A stretch of 64,000 nucleotides of DNA, taken from contig OY986972.1 of NCBI GenBank assembly GCA_963920575.1, forward strand, positions 23,484,672 through 23,548,671, given 5' to 3'. Of the stretch, positions 10,095-21,884 are shown piece after piece (the first letter of the stretch is position 1; every line of letters starts with the position of its first letter). A program made the position numbers and the translations under genes. The stretch comes from Narthecium ossifragum. Its lineage: Eukaryota; Streptophyta; Magnoliopsida; Dioscoreales; Nartheciaceae. The notes under the pieces were generated by a model that saw nothing but the letters and a program-made list of their open reading frames with translations, was not told the origin of the DNA and did no database searches.

Positions 10095-13000
10095 TTACAT
10101 CAAGACAGGAAGATCTGGTGGTGGCACACCAGACCCTTTACACCAAAACTCATTCAACCCATTCTGTCTAGCGGCCTTAGCAAGAAAGTCCGCCGACACA
10201 TTAAAGTCCCTAGGGACATAGACGATAATTATCTCCTTGATCTGCGCCGCTAGCCAACACGCCCGCTGAAGCATGTTCCTCAGCGGCGCAAGCCAAGAGT
10301 ACCAACTATGAATGTATCCCACCACATCCTTGCAGTCTAATTCAAAGACCACCCTGCTAGAACCCATAAATATAATAACTTCCAATGCCCTCACAAAAGC
10401 CACAAGCTCCGCCTCCATCGCCGAGGAGACGATGATGTTCTCTGTCAAGCACCAGGAGACACGAGATTTCTCCTCAAAACACACAACTCCAATTCCTGCT
10501 GGCATTCCCACCCCCATGAAGGACCCATTTGATTGTACCAAGAGGAAACTCTTGTGTGGCTGTCTATCCTGTCGAGATCGCGACCCTCTAGCCAAGATCC
10601 ATTCCTTTGCTCCCCAAACAGCACCCCTAGCCACCGCATCTATGTTGGCCACTTCCCCTCCGAACACACAGCTATTGCGTTGCTTCCAAAGCCGCCACAT
10701 GCCATATCCCAACTTTGCTTTCCTCATGCGCGAGAGCTCCGATCTCCCATTAGAACTCAGCATACATTGCCATTCTACCCAACTTTGTTGCTGCAAAACA
10801 GGGTCATCATTCACGAATACCCGCCTCCAAACCTCCACTGAAAATACACATGTAAAGAGGCAGTGATCAAGCGTTTCTTCAGCTAAGCCACATCTAGGAC
10901 ATAGAGTATCCTGCATTGGCTGGAACCTTGCTATCATATCCCTTGTAGGAATTTTCCCATGTTGTACCTTCCAAAGGAAAGATTTAATTCTCGGTCCAAA
11001 GGACCCATTCCAGATGTAGTCCCATCTCCGATCCGAATTCCACTCGCCACGGTTTTGTTTCTCCCTGTCATATAGCGTGAGATATGTGGATTTAGAACTC
11101 ACCATCCCCCCGGGGGTACGTGACCAGACTGGCACATCTCCTTGTTCATTAGATATATGAGTAAGGACCACTGCATCCACAATGTCCGCAGAGAACAACC
11201 GCCTTACTAGCCGTCTACGCCATTGCCCGTGCTCATCAATCAGTTCACCCACCCGAGTAGTCTCCGTGACCCTTTGCACATTCACAAAGGTCGGTTTCCT
11301 CCCAAGAGGGAGGTCTAGAATCCACCAGTCCGATAGGACACACACCTTACTTCCCCTAGCAATTGACCATCTCAAGTCAATTCTCAAGAGTCCTGCCGCT
11401 TTGCATACTGCTTGGCATAAAGTGGATGATCCCTGTCTTGGTCGATTAGCCGGTAACACCCCTTTCCATCTATATTTCGCCGCCACCACCCTCTTCCAGA
11501 GAGAATTCTCCTCTGGTAAGAGCTTAGATGCACGAACCATGCGTAGCGCATCCTGCCAAAGCGCCAGGTCTCTAAGCGAGAGCCCTCCATCCTCCTTCTG
11601 TGCACATAACCGATTCCAGCTAACAATAGACACTCCAGATCGCTTCCCCTCCCAAAGAAAAGCCCGGCTCAGTTTATCAATGGATCTTAGCACACCCTTT
11701 GGCACCTGCGTCGCAGAGAGAGTAAACACTGGTAGTGCCTGAATGACATGTCGTAGCAGGGTAATTCTGCCCGGAAGCGCAAGTCGCTTCGTAGACCACC
11801 TGTGTAGCCTCTCTTGCACAGCATCAAGTAGGTAAACAAAATCTTGTGACCGCAGTCTCCGCCCATTCACCGGCACACCCAAGTACTTCCATGGTTGTTT
11901 CGTTTCCGGCATCCGAAGGCGCAGACATATAGCTCTTCTCAGCTCTACCGATGCCGCAGGGGAGATTTTTACGCTGGATTTCGCATTGTTGAGCTCCATA
12001 CCCGATCGCTTGCCATGGGAATTAAAAATATCAATGATATTTTGCGCCTCAGCAACAGAAGCCTCCGTGGTGATGAAGCAATCATCCGCGTGGAGTAGAT
12101 GGGTCACCCGAACTGGCGATCGACGGAATCGCAGCCCACGGAGTCCCCGCACCTCGTCAGCAAGTATATAAGACAAAGGTACCTGCACTAAGACAAAGAG
12201 AAAGGGTGAGAGAGGGTCGCCTTGGCGGAGACCTCTATGCGGCACAGCCATGCCGACAACCTCGCCATTAACAATGAATGCGAACTTCGGAGAAGTCACA
12301 CACTCCATAATCCAGTGTATCCACTGCCCATGAAATCCCATTGCATTCAATGTATCCTCCAAAAATCGCCACCGCACCGAGTCATAGGCCGAGCGGATAT
12401 CCAACTTTAGAGCCATCAGCAGTTTGGATTCTGTAGCTTTCTCCACCGAGTGCAAGATTTCCTGAGCCGTTGCGATATTATCTTGAATAGCCCGACCCGA
12501 GACAAAGGCAGATTGTTCTGCACCTACTAGGTCCTGCAGCACGCCCCTCAACCTATTAACCAACACTGAAGCAACAATCTTGTACAGAGTATTACAAAGA
12601 CTGAGTGGCCTAAAGTCTTTAACCACCCGCGGATACTTGCATTTCGGTATAAGAGAAATGAAAGTCTCCGCCCAGACTGATGGTAGCCGACCCGAGGTGA
12701 AGAACGCTCCGACGACCTCGCATAAGTTATCACCCAACTGGTTCCAATAAGTCCTGAAAAATTCCGTCGTGAAGTCGTCAGGACCCGGGCAGCGGCCAAG
12801 GCCCAGTCCCCATACAGCGTCTTTGATCTCCTCCTTGGTCACAACCCGTACCATATCTACAGCCATGTCAGGACATAGACGTGGGAGTTGAGGCAACGTC
12901 CCATGATCACCACCCGGGTCCTCCCACAGCTGAGAGTAGAAATCTGAGAATACCTTACCCATCCTCTTCGTGCATTCTGTGATAGATCCATCCGCCATAA

Positions 13001-14150
13001 CTAACTCTTTCACCGGTGATCTATGTCCACTCGAATTGACCATTTTATGGAAAAACTCTGAATTCTCGTCCCCTTGCGCCAGCCACTTGCACCTACCTGA
13101 CTGTGCTCTAGACACCTCCTGTTGGTTGAGAACAGCAGTGTACCTGTTTTCCATGCACCTCATCAGCTGTTGATCCTGTATAGAGAGCTCAGCCTCATCC
13201 TCCCTGACATACAGATCCTCCAGCCCATTCCCCATAAGAGCTAATTGGTTTGCAAGATTCTGGTTTTCCTGCCCACTCCACCCTTTAACTCCATCCTTCA
13301 CTTCCCTCATTCTCATATGTAGGATGAACTGCAAGTTCCCATGATGACCTCTTGCCCAAGCCCTATCCACAGGAGCACCAAATCCTGGATCGCTCAGCCA
13401 GCAGTTACGAAGGCGGAACATCCCCGGCCCCTTCCTAGCCTCTTTAGGATGAGAGAGCACTAGGAGAGGACAGTGATCAGAACCCACCCTTGGGAGATGC
13501 CTAACCACCGTGGAAGGAAAGGAGTCATCCCAATGAGCATTGCAGAGAGCTCTATCAATTCTCTCCAGGATTCTTGCACGGCCAAATTTCTCATTCCACC
13601 AAGTGAAGATAGATCGAACAAACCCAAGGTCACGTAACTCACATGCTGCCATGAACTCCAGAAAGTCCATTACCCCTGAGCTGTAAGCAAATGGATTCCC
13701 TCCACGCTTCTCTTCCTGTGACGTAACGACATTCAGATCCCCTAAGAAGATGTGTGGTAACCCCATCCCACCAAGGTTACCCACACTCTCCCACAGATCT
13801 TTCCGCCCTCTAACATCCCTCGCAGCGTAAGCCACCGTCAAAAGCCAGTGCCCATCCACAGGAGATGAGACTGTAGCATGGATACATTGACCTTCAGCCG
13901 CAACACAGGACACCAGACCGTATGTCCCACGCCAAACTAACAAGATTCCACCTTTCCTTCCCACCGTCGGAAGCAGGAACCAAGACAACCCCATTCCCAA
14001 GCGATGCGAATTCTCACGCATCACCTCCTCCTCCACCAAAACGTCCAACAAACTGAGGAACTGAAGTTCCCGATCTCTGAACAGTCGCACACAAGTGTAT
14101 AGAGCCCTACGCAACCCGCAGCCCCGGCAGTTCCAACACACCAGCTTCAT
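10095..14150 (-). CDS. LINE ORF2 protein: endonuclease, reverse transcriptase, RNase H
   Basis: An uninterrupted 1351-codon frame. The N-terminal 230 residues are an L1-type APE endonuclease (CWNCRG, GDLNVV, SDHCPLL). The middle is a reverse transcriptase with FRPLSLCNTLYKI, LDIRSAYDSVRW and RGLRQGDPLSPFLF; the catalytic box is HADD instead of the usual YADD or FADD. A zf-RVT region follows (SFLWKVQHGKIPT, CPRCG, LDHCLFTC). The C-terminal RNase H has SNGSFMG, EAELVAF, ELDCKD and SADFLAK, so the first catalytic Asp seems replaced by Asn. The endonuclease glutamate position (usually xLxETK) reads LLDVLVEE. The frame being open over 4 kb argues for a fairly recent insertion, but the changed catalytic residues make activity doubtful. 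It starts in ATGA, overlapping the ORF1 stop. Confidence 0.9.
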   Translation of the reverse strand: MKLVCWNCRGCGLRRALYTCVRLFRDRELQFLSLLDVLVEEEVMRENSHRLGMGLSWFLLPTVGRKGGILLVWRGTYGLVSCVAAEGQCIHATVSSPVDGHWLLTVAYAARDVRGRKDLWESVGNLGGMGLPHIFLGDLNVVTSQEEKRGGNPFAYSSGVMDFLEFMAACELRDLGFVRSIFTWWNEKFGRARILERIDRALCNAHWDDSFPSTVVRHLPRVGSDHCPLLVLSHPKEARKGPGMFRLRNCWLSDPGFGAPVDRAWARGHHGNLQFILHMRMREVKDGVKGWSGQENQNLANQLALMGNGLEDLYVREDEAELSIQDQQLMRCMENRYTAVLNQQEVSRAQSGRCKWLAQGDENSEFFHKMVNSSGHRSPVKELVMADGSITECTKRMGKVFSDFYSQLWEDPGGDHGTLPQLPRLCPDMAVDMVRVVTKEEIKDAVWGLGLGRCPGPDDFTTEFFRTYWNQLGDNLCEVVGAFFTSGRLPSVWAETFISLIPKCKYPRVVKDFRPLSLCNTLYKIVASVLVNRLRGVLQDLVGAEQSAFVSGRAIQDNIATAQEILHSVEKATESKLLMALKLDIRSAYDSVRWRFLEDTLNAMGFHGQWIHWIMECVTSPKFAFIVNGEVVGMAVPHRGLRQGDPLSPFLFVLVQVPLSYILADEVRGLRGLRFRRSPVRVTHLLHADDCFITTEASVAEAQNIIDIFNSHGKRSGMELNNAKSSVKISPAASVELRRAICLRLRMPETKQPWKYLGVPVNGRRLRSQDFVYLLDAVQERLHRWSTKRLALPGRITLLRHVIQALPVFTLSATQVPKGVLRSIDKLSRAFLWEGKRSGVSIVSWNRLCAQKEDGGLSLRDLALWQDALRMVRASKLLPEENSLWKRVVAAKYRWKGVLPANRPRQGSSTLCQAVCKAAGLLRIDLRWSIARGSKVCVLSDWWILDLPLGRKPTFVNVQRVTETTRVGELIDEHGQWRRRLVRRLFSADIVDAVVLTHISNEQGDVPVWSRTPGGMVSSKSTYLTLYDREKQNRGEWNSDRRWDYIWNGSFGPRIKSFLWKVQHGKIPTRDMIARFQPMQDTLCPRCGLAEETLDHCLFTCVFSVEVWRRVFVNDDPVLQQQSWVEWQCMLSSNGRSELSRMRKAKLGYGMWRLWKQRNSCVFGGEVANIDAVARGAVWGAKEWILARGSRSRQDRQPHKSFLLVQSNGSFMGVGMPAGIGVVCFEEKSRVSWCLTENIIVSSAMEAELVAFVRALEVIIFMGSSRVVFELDCKDVVGYIHSWYSWLAPLRNMLQRACWLAAQIKEIIIVYVPRDFNVSADFLAKAARQNGLNEFWCKGSGVPPPDLPVLM

Positions 14151-14315
14151 GGATATGACGGTGTTGGTGCAGGCATCCCCTCCTGCGTTGGGCCATGGTC
14201 ACTGCTCTCATTAGCCGACGAGGTCACAGGGGATCCCGCCGTAGGTGTATAGCCGGGAGGCCAATCCGGGGACCCAGGATTACCTTCAACAGGCCACACG
14301 TTCATTACCTTCAAC
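14147..14315 (-). pseudogene. C-terminal remnant of LINE 1 ORF1
   Basis: The minus strand from about 14312 reads an open, Pro/Ser-rich tail (NVWPVEGNPGSPDWPPGY... PTPSYP) ending in TGA at 14149-14147. That stop overlaps the ATG of ORF2 (14150-14148) as ATGA. The ORF1 DUF4283 and zinc-knuckle regions are missing, consistent with 5' truncation on insertion. Confidence 0.7.
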
Positions 14316-14373
14316 AGGGACTTTTACCCTGCCATGTGACAGAGGGACTTACTAGTATGTATATATAAATGCA

Positions 14374-14540
14374 GGATTGTGATGCTTCTCTTCTTCTAAA
14401 CTCTGCTGCCATGCAACAATCTTGCTGAGAAGGATTCACCTCCAAACTTTAATCCTTCGCGAGTGGGGTGTCATTGACGGCGTGAAGGCTAAGCTGGAGA
14501 AAGCTTGCCCTTGCATCGTCTCCTGCGCCGATATCCTGTG
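14374..14540 (+). pseudogene. Exon 2 of the broken class III peroxidase
   Basis: Follows a splice-acceptor-like atgcag and reads a frame like gene 1 exon 2 (DCDASLLLNSA, then a frameshift after an inserted base pair near the ATGCAACAATCTTGC segment, EKDSPP, another shift, [24 protein letters not shown]). The Gly of GCDAS is Asp and PG before IVSCAD is changed to PC. It breaks off at the start of the 14541-16010 insertion. Confidence 0.85.
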
Positions 14541-16010
14541 TAAGGGCCTAATTGTAAAGTTTTAGGACTTTTTTTTGTAAAAATTAAGGGACTTTTATGT
14601 AATTCGAGGTTGTGCGGTGGGTTTTCTGAAAAATCATCACCTACCTCAACCCACCTAGCTCCCCGATCCTATCAGACACACCACCCGTACATATTCTAAT
14701 TATATAGCTAATTATCCATAATAATTAGACATATAAATATAACCATATCTTAAAGTCATTTAAGCGATTGATAAAATCAATGACAATTTCACAAATGTTG
14801 CCATTAAATGGTCCCTATCTTTAGCTTTAATACATCTGAAGTATTTTGACCATAACTTTACATCAAATATTCAAATTGGTTGATTCTTGAACCATTGGAA
14901 AGGTGACAAAAAGATCTATAACTTTCCTAATTGATGAGATTTTCAGATTTGATCGTTTAGTGTGTCAAACTAGTAGCCAAAGTGTAAGTGACAAAATAGA
15001 AAATAATGAAAAAATTTCCAATCTTCCAAATTCCAATTGGCCAAATTCCAATCGGTCATATTTGCAATCAGCCAAATATCCATCGGCCATATTTTGGCCG
15101 ATCATTTTTAATAATGATCATCGATTATTTCGGTCATAACTTTTTTATACGATATTCAAATGGGTTGATTTTTAGACCGATAGAAAGGGAATTTGAAAAC
15201 CTATAACTTTCATATTCAGAGTTTTGCCAAATTTCAAAATTAGCATCGACCAAATTACAGTGTAAGATAAGACGCTCTATGTGATGGTAGTTTCATAAAT
15301 AACTGAATATGTCGACCAGTTCTGATTGTTTCAAAGCAGTTCTGACGGTTTCAGTGCAGTTCTGACGGTTTCAATGCAGTTCTAATTGTTCATTGGTAGT
15401 TTCAGACAGTTCTAAAGTGGTCATGTCAGAAGCTTTAAAAGATAAGAAGATAAAGAAGAAGCTCTCTATCTCAAAATCAAGAGCAAAACTAGTTTTTATC
15501 TTTATTTCCAATGTGGTTTTATTTATCTTCATGTACCTTTAAATTTCAGCAATGAAGCATTTTCTTTTCTTTTCTTTTTTAATTTCCTGCGTTAAAGCTT
15601 TCATTCATAGGAGTAGTTCTATAATTCATAAGAGTAGTTCTAGCACATTTCTCATGGTCCATTTTTCATCATCAATTTCTCATCATCCACATTTCTCATT
15701 ATCCATTTTTCACTACTTCTCGTCTTCCATTTTTCACTACATCACATCGTCCATTTTCCACCACTTCTCATCGTTCATTTTCCTTCATCACTTCTCATCG
15801 TTCATTTTCCACCACTTCTCATCGTCTATTTTCCTTCAGTTCTCATCATTCATTTTCTACTTTTCATATTTACATCTCATCCATTTTTCTGCAGCTTCAA
15901 CATTTATGTTCGAACTGAGTTCAAAAAAATTCAGTCTTTGTGTGTTCATGATTTTCACTATTTTGACTACTTTAATTTTTACTGATCAACGATAAAATTT
16001 TCACGTCAAC
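14541..16010. repeat. Long insert in the broken peroxidase, solo-LTR-like
   Basis: Starts near tgtgtaagggcctaattg and ends near tttcacgtcaaca, i.e. TG...CA, but no matching target duplication is visible. That may reflect deletion of exon 3 and most of exon 4. The interior holds two related ~110-bp blocks (about 14855-14960 and 15110-15235: tcataact.t...attcaaat.ggttgatt). It also has tandem gcagttctgacggtttca units (15317-15400) and an array of cattttccaccacttctcatcgt units (15640-15870). No protein is recognised. Confidence 0.5.
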
Positions 16011-16014
16011 ACCG

Positions 16015-16110
16015 TCACTAAAGCTGAAATCAGAAAGCAACGCCGCTTTGTTAACAGCTAAAACTCTCAGCATGAGTTCTTTGATCCATTTGTTCAGTAC
16101 TAACGGGAAC
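16015..16110 (+). pseudogene. 3' end of the broken class III peroxidase
   Basis: Reads TVTKAEIRKQRRFVNS and a TAA stop at 16059-16061, matching the C-terminus of gene 1 ([12 protein letters not shown]). The 3' flank atgagttctttgatccat is shared with gene 1 at about 4842-4858. The last conserved Cys is Arg. No exon 3 or bulk of exon 4 is present between here and 14540. Confidence 0.85.
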
Positions 16111-17451
16111 TTTGATGAGGCTTAATTTGCAACTGATTGACCGGTTCAGCTGTTATTGTTGTAAAATCATATCGTATTGCTATTTGGTGTATTTCATCAC
16201 AAATATCTAATCTTTTTAGTCGTGTATTTACTTCACGTACTACGATGAGTGTTTATTCAAACCAAAATCCAAGAGTTGAAGCCGGAGGTAGGAGAGAGAG
16301 AGAATTCAGAGTGGAGAGAGAGATAATCACAATTGATACTTTTGAAAACTAATCATGTCAGGGCCCACACTAGTCATATATATATATATATATATATATA
16401 ACACTTTTTAAAAAAAAAATCATTATATTTATAAAAATAAACCATACATACATATCATTTGCAGCGCGATCAGCCACATGGATAAGGTCTCCGCATATAA
16501 TATTAAACTATAAGATCATGATCAATATATGCGAACATATATTATGCATTTTGACTTGATCTTCCAGCCATGATTAGGCATGTATCACTTAATTATTCTT
16601 GAACATAGAAAAAGCTAGCTATATATACACTTCTAGATTCTAGCCGCGCCAACTTGTCAATTTTCACGACCCGGCCCTTAGTCTTTTGTGTGTTTTTTTT
16701 TAAAAAATTTCCCGTTACACTCTGGATGACAGTTTAAAATCAACAAATGGCTTAGACGAACAGTATAATTTATATCTTCTAGTGATAATGATGTTCACCC
16801 CGAAAAAACCTTGATCAAAATAAGAAATATTATGAAGAACGCACGTAGTTGCATGTTCATGCAGATTCATTGAATCTATGCTTTCAAATGTTGGTTGATA
16901 TCTCCAAACAAATCATATTTGAAAAGGTAAACCAAGATGCATTTGATATCCATGCCATGCACAGGGCTGCATTAATATAAGATCAAATTCTATTTATTTA
17001 ATCACTATGCAAATTTTTTCAAATGTTCAACTAGCTAGCTAGCTGCACACAAGAGATAATCTATTTATTTAATCACTATGCAAATTTTTTCTATCGTCCA
17101 CGACTAGACATTATCGGTTTCGTTCTTAGATTTTAGCTATTTAAACAAGTATAAAATGTTACATCATATTCATGACTGGTAGCGTTTGTGGATCTTTGCT
17201 TTTGGATCCCTTGTGGTTTATAACAGCTTTGTATATAGTTTGGCTTGGAGTGGTGGGTACGTACTAAGCTAGTTTTCCTAAGAGCAGTGTGTGTCCAAGA
17301 AAGAACTTCGCCTGATGAACAATTGCACTCCATCCAAAGAGGATAAAAATAATATACCTTCACAATTTCTAGACGAAAGACATCAGCTGGATGCAAAACA
17401 TGATCACAATATATTGGTTAGACGCGACACGGTTTTGGTATAATAGATCAG
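16111..17451. other. Intergenic, no gene seen
   Basis: Contains a (TA)n run at 16377-16400, a ctagctagctagctagc run at 17030-17043, and a perfect 32-bp direct repeat at 16989-17020 and 17060-17091. Otherwise AT-rich without coding features. Confidence 0.6.
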
Positions 17452-17666
17452 TAAGGGGGTCTTTGCATAAGGGGTAGTTATGCGCATGTGTAAACACCCT
17501 TCATGCATCCAAACACCCTTTGTAAAACCTTACATAATTTCTTGCATGACTTTGGCCAAGCCTCGCATATTGCATAAGTAGGTGTTATTGTAAGGTTCTT
17601 TGTCCGTTTGAATTAGGGATAGCATATGTTTGTATAATGAATAAAGTAAAAGTTATGTAACAATAA

Positions 17667-17820
17667 AGACCCATTTGGATTAAGGATAAATACGTATAAA
17701 CCCCATTTATTATACATCCAAACACTTTATTCACAATCTTACATAATTATCTTTAATGCTTACATAACTTTTACTTTATCTACTATACAAACTTATCCTA
17801 TCCTCAATCCAAACGAGCCC
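17667..17820. mobile_element. Tourist-like MITE, inner copy
   Basis: About 154 bp, starting agacccatttggattaagga and ending cctcaatccaaacgagccc, flanked by taa on both sides (17664-17666 and 17821-17823). It is the same family as 21354-21504 and 23920-24070. It splits another family member, whose halves lie at about 17600-17660 and 17824-17905. Confidence 0.8.
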
Positions 17821-18087
17821 TAAATGTAGTTATGTAAAATTATGAATAAAATATTTGGATGCATAAATGGGGGTTATATATATTTATACTCAATCCAAAC
17901 GGGTCCTTAATTTCTTACAAGACTTTGGTCAAACCTCACATAAGTAGGTGTTATTGTAAGCCTTTTTTTATCCTACATACAAGGTGAGATAATGCATAAT
18001 TCCACTTATGTATGAAAGTTACGCATGTTTCCCATCCAAACATCATTTTTTTTATAAGAAGTTTTGCATATGTAACTTTTATACACT

Positions 18088-18676
18088 ACACGAGGAGGGT
18101 GGTTAGACAATCTGGGGAGTTTTGGAGGTCTAAAGGCCGGTCTCTTGATGGGTCTCATGAAGATGATGGAAGGCGTCCATGGCTGGGCACCGTCCTTCAA
18201 GTTGACGATGCCTGGGTATCTGATAATCCCTTCGCATGTGTGGGTATGATGTGTTTGGATGCTGATGGGGGCCGGTTTTTGCTGGTCTATTTCAGATAGG
18301 GTGATGACATCGTGCGTTGAAGAGGCCGAGCTTCTCGCAATCTTGTTGGGTTTGCAGGCAGTCCAGTTGAGGGGGGAAGCCAATGTGTTGATGGAGTCTG
18401 ACTCGAGATGTGTTGTGTCCATTCTCAATGGTTCATCTACTTGGTCTTCAACTCTAGAACCTGTTTTGAAGAAGGTTTGGTCTTTATCAGTTTTTCTTGG
18501 GGGGTTTCTTTTGTCTGGGTCCCTAAGCAGGTGGTTGCTATGGCTGATGCTCTTGCTAGGGGTGTGAGGGATTCATATGGGAGCAGAAGGGGGGAGTTTA
18601 TCTCGCTATTGTTGTAGTTGTTAATTCGTGAGGTGTAAGACTAGCCGTTGGACTCAATTAAACAAAAAAAAAAAAC
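18088..18676 (+). mobile_element. 5'-truncated LINE with 13-bp target-site duplication
   Basis: Flanked by acttttatacact at 18075-18087 and 18677-18689 (perfect). Reads the RNase H C-terminal end in two frames: ...AWVSDNPFACVGMMCLDADGG, then after a frameshift EEAELLAILLGLQAVQLRGEA, LMESDSRCVVSILNGSS and VPKQVVAMADALARGV. Ends in poly(A) at about 18662-18675. The insertion site lies inside the Tourist-like element, so it is younger than that element. Confidence 0.85.
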
Positions 18677-19209
18677 ACTTTTATACACTGCGCATACCTT
18701 TTCTATCCGCGAGCCAAACAGCCCCTAAGTCCATCCATTATGATACTGAAACATGGCTCAAGCATGATGCTTTCCATGATTATACATAATATAATCACCC
18801 CATGTTCTACGATTGCCAGCACGATTTCTATATTATATATGAGCCATGATCTTAGTGAGTAAGCACATGCATGATCAATCTCTTTTTGTATGATTGCCTT
18901 AATTCAGTATATAAAACGCGCGCACACACACACTCTCTCTCTTGGATCTCTCAGATCTCTAAGATCTATGAGATGCGCGCTTAATTAGTTGTGCTCCCAC
19001 GTAGAACCTCGCTCTTATTCAGAATTTAATGCACGGCAGGCATACTAATCTGAGAAAAGTCTCTGCAACATGCCGGCCAGTAACATTTCACGTCCAGAGA
19101 TTCCTTCAAACTCAGCTTGCATTAAGATATCTTGCCACTAAATAATTATCTTATGACAGCGTAATGAAGACTAATGAAGACTAAGAACTTATTAGGACTC
19201 TTGGATCAG

Positions 19210-19217
19210 TATATAAG
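19210..19217 (+). promoter_or_regulatory. TATA box of peroxidase gene 2
   Basis: tatataag about 65-72 bp upstream of the ATG at 19282. An upstream in-frame ATG at 19174 lies before this box, so it is unlikely to be used. Confidence 0.55.
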
Positions 19218-19281
19218 TGTACTTCTAGCAGGAAGCTACTCAGTGCCTGTAAAAGAGCTAAGCAAACGTTTACTGGCTAAA

Positions 19282-20645
<1,364 letters not shown>

Positions 20646-21353
20646 GTAAAGCTCTGTGTTTTGGCTAGCTTAATTACTAGGCTTTTCTGAGACTGGAGAT
20701 AATTTCAAGTTCATTAGTAGCATTTGGACCTTTTCATCTGTTCTTTTCAAGCTTCTTTTTTTAATCAATTCTATATATGAGACTATGTAAGTCAGCACTA
20801 TATTGATGAAGTTTTGCAGATCCAAGCTTCATTTGTAGTATTCTACTGGCAAGCAATAAATTAATTAATGTCAGTTGGATGCACTATATATATATATTGA
20901 TATAGTTGTAAAGATCTAAGCTTAATTTGTATTATTCTAATAGCAGTGAATTAACATGAGTTGCGCGCGTGCCCCCAGTACTCTCTCTCTCTATAACTAC
21001 TCAATATAAAGATGTCTATCATAAAATATTCAGACTTAAATGCAGTAAAAGGACCACAATTATCATCAGCAGCGGCTCAAGGATTTTCAAACAGTGGTGT
21101 CAATAAAAAAACATAAATGAAATAAATATTACAAACGGTTCATTCTAATTCTTATTTATCACTGATAAATTAATGAACTTATATATAAAATCAGCCAAAT
21201 CATAATTGAAAGAACATAATATATATATATATATATATATTGATAAGTTATGATTATAATCTACTTAGTGGCCCCGTGCCATCTGACACAGTTATTAAAA
21301 GTAACTGATCCTTCCGTTAGATATAAGTTAGATAAAAACAACCGGATAACTTA
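20646..21353. other. 3' flank of peroxidase gene 2
   Basis: AT-rich, with gcagatc.aagctt.att.gtattattcta repeated at about 20815-20845 and 20908-20942, and (TA)n at 21219-21240. No gene seen. Confidence 0.55.
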
Positions 21354-21504
21354 GGGTCCGTTTGGATTGAAGATAAGTATGTATAAACCTCATTTATACA
21401 TTCAAATACTTTATCCATAATCTTACATAACTATCTTTAATGTTTGCATAACTTTTACTTTATTCAACATACAAACTTATCTTATCCTCAATCCCAATGG
21501 ACCC
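21354..21504. mobile_element. Tourist-like MITE
   Basis: gggtccgtttggattgaagataag at one end and cttatcctcaatcccaatggaccc at the other, flanked by tta (21351-21353, 21505-21507). 151 bp, no coding capacity; same family as 17667-17820 and 23920-24070. Confidence 0.88.
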
Positions 21505-21884
21505 TTACAAATAGATAACCTTGGACATCAGGATATATAGAAGATTAAAAATTATATATACACATACATACTCATTATAGTTAGGGGTAATTAGTAATTA
21601 TATATATACATACATTTCTATTTGATGGTAGAACTAATGGCGATGATAGCGTGACACACGCACACACCGAGACACTATTCTTATTGAGAGAAGACATCAT
21701 GTTCTCTGTAATTAAATAACGGAGTTAGAATCTCTTAATTAGTTGAAGACCGTTGATCATTAATTTAGAATCATGATGAATAATATAAAAAGGATTATTA
21801 CCTGAGTACGTTATTTCTTCCTTCCTTACATGCTCTCAATCAAGCATTGACCGAAAAAAAGTAATAACTATAATATATACGGAC

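Larger units (their letters stand above)
10041..14315 (-). mobile_element. LINE 1 with intact ORF2
   Basis: The poly(A) tail is T20 at 10041-10060 on the plus strand. The 5' end is near 14315, where the interrupted host repeat resumes. Flanks agggtagtttt and agggactttt look like an imperfect ~10-bp target-site duplication. ORF2 spans 14150-10095. About 55 codons of ORF1 C-terminus remain upstream, so the copy is 5'-truncated within ORF1. Confidence 0.9.
17455..18725. mobile_element. Tourist-like element nest (outer copy)
   Basis: Termini gggggtctttgcataagggg and, reverse-complemented, ggggctgtttggctcgcgg, flanked by taa (17452-17454 and 18726-18728) as expected for PIF/Harbinger. Inside are a second MITE split by an inner MITE (17667-17820) and a LINE tail (18088-18676). 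A ~55-bp direct repeat (aatttctt.ca.gactttgg.caa.cctc...taagtaggtgttattgtaag) at about 17527-17594 and 17909-17960 brackets the middle MITE. Confidence 0.6.

Noticed and set aside
10312..13173. Plus-strand frames within LINE 1
   Set aside because: Shadows of the 1351-codon ORF2 on the minus strand.
18006..18428. 140-codon minus frame
   Set aside because: It is the antisense of the LINE RNase H fragment, which reads on the plus strand.
19174..19281. Upstream ATG as start of peroxidase gene 2
   Set aside because: It lies before the TATA box and would bury the signal peptide; gene 1 begins at the aligned MASK.
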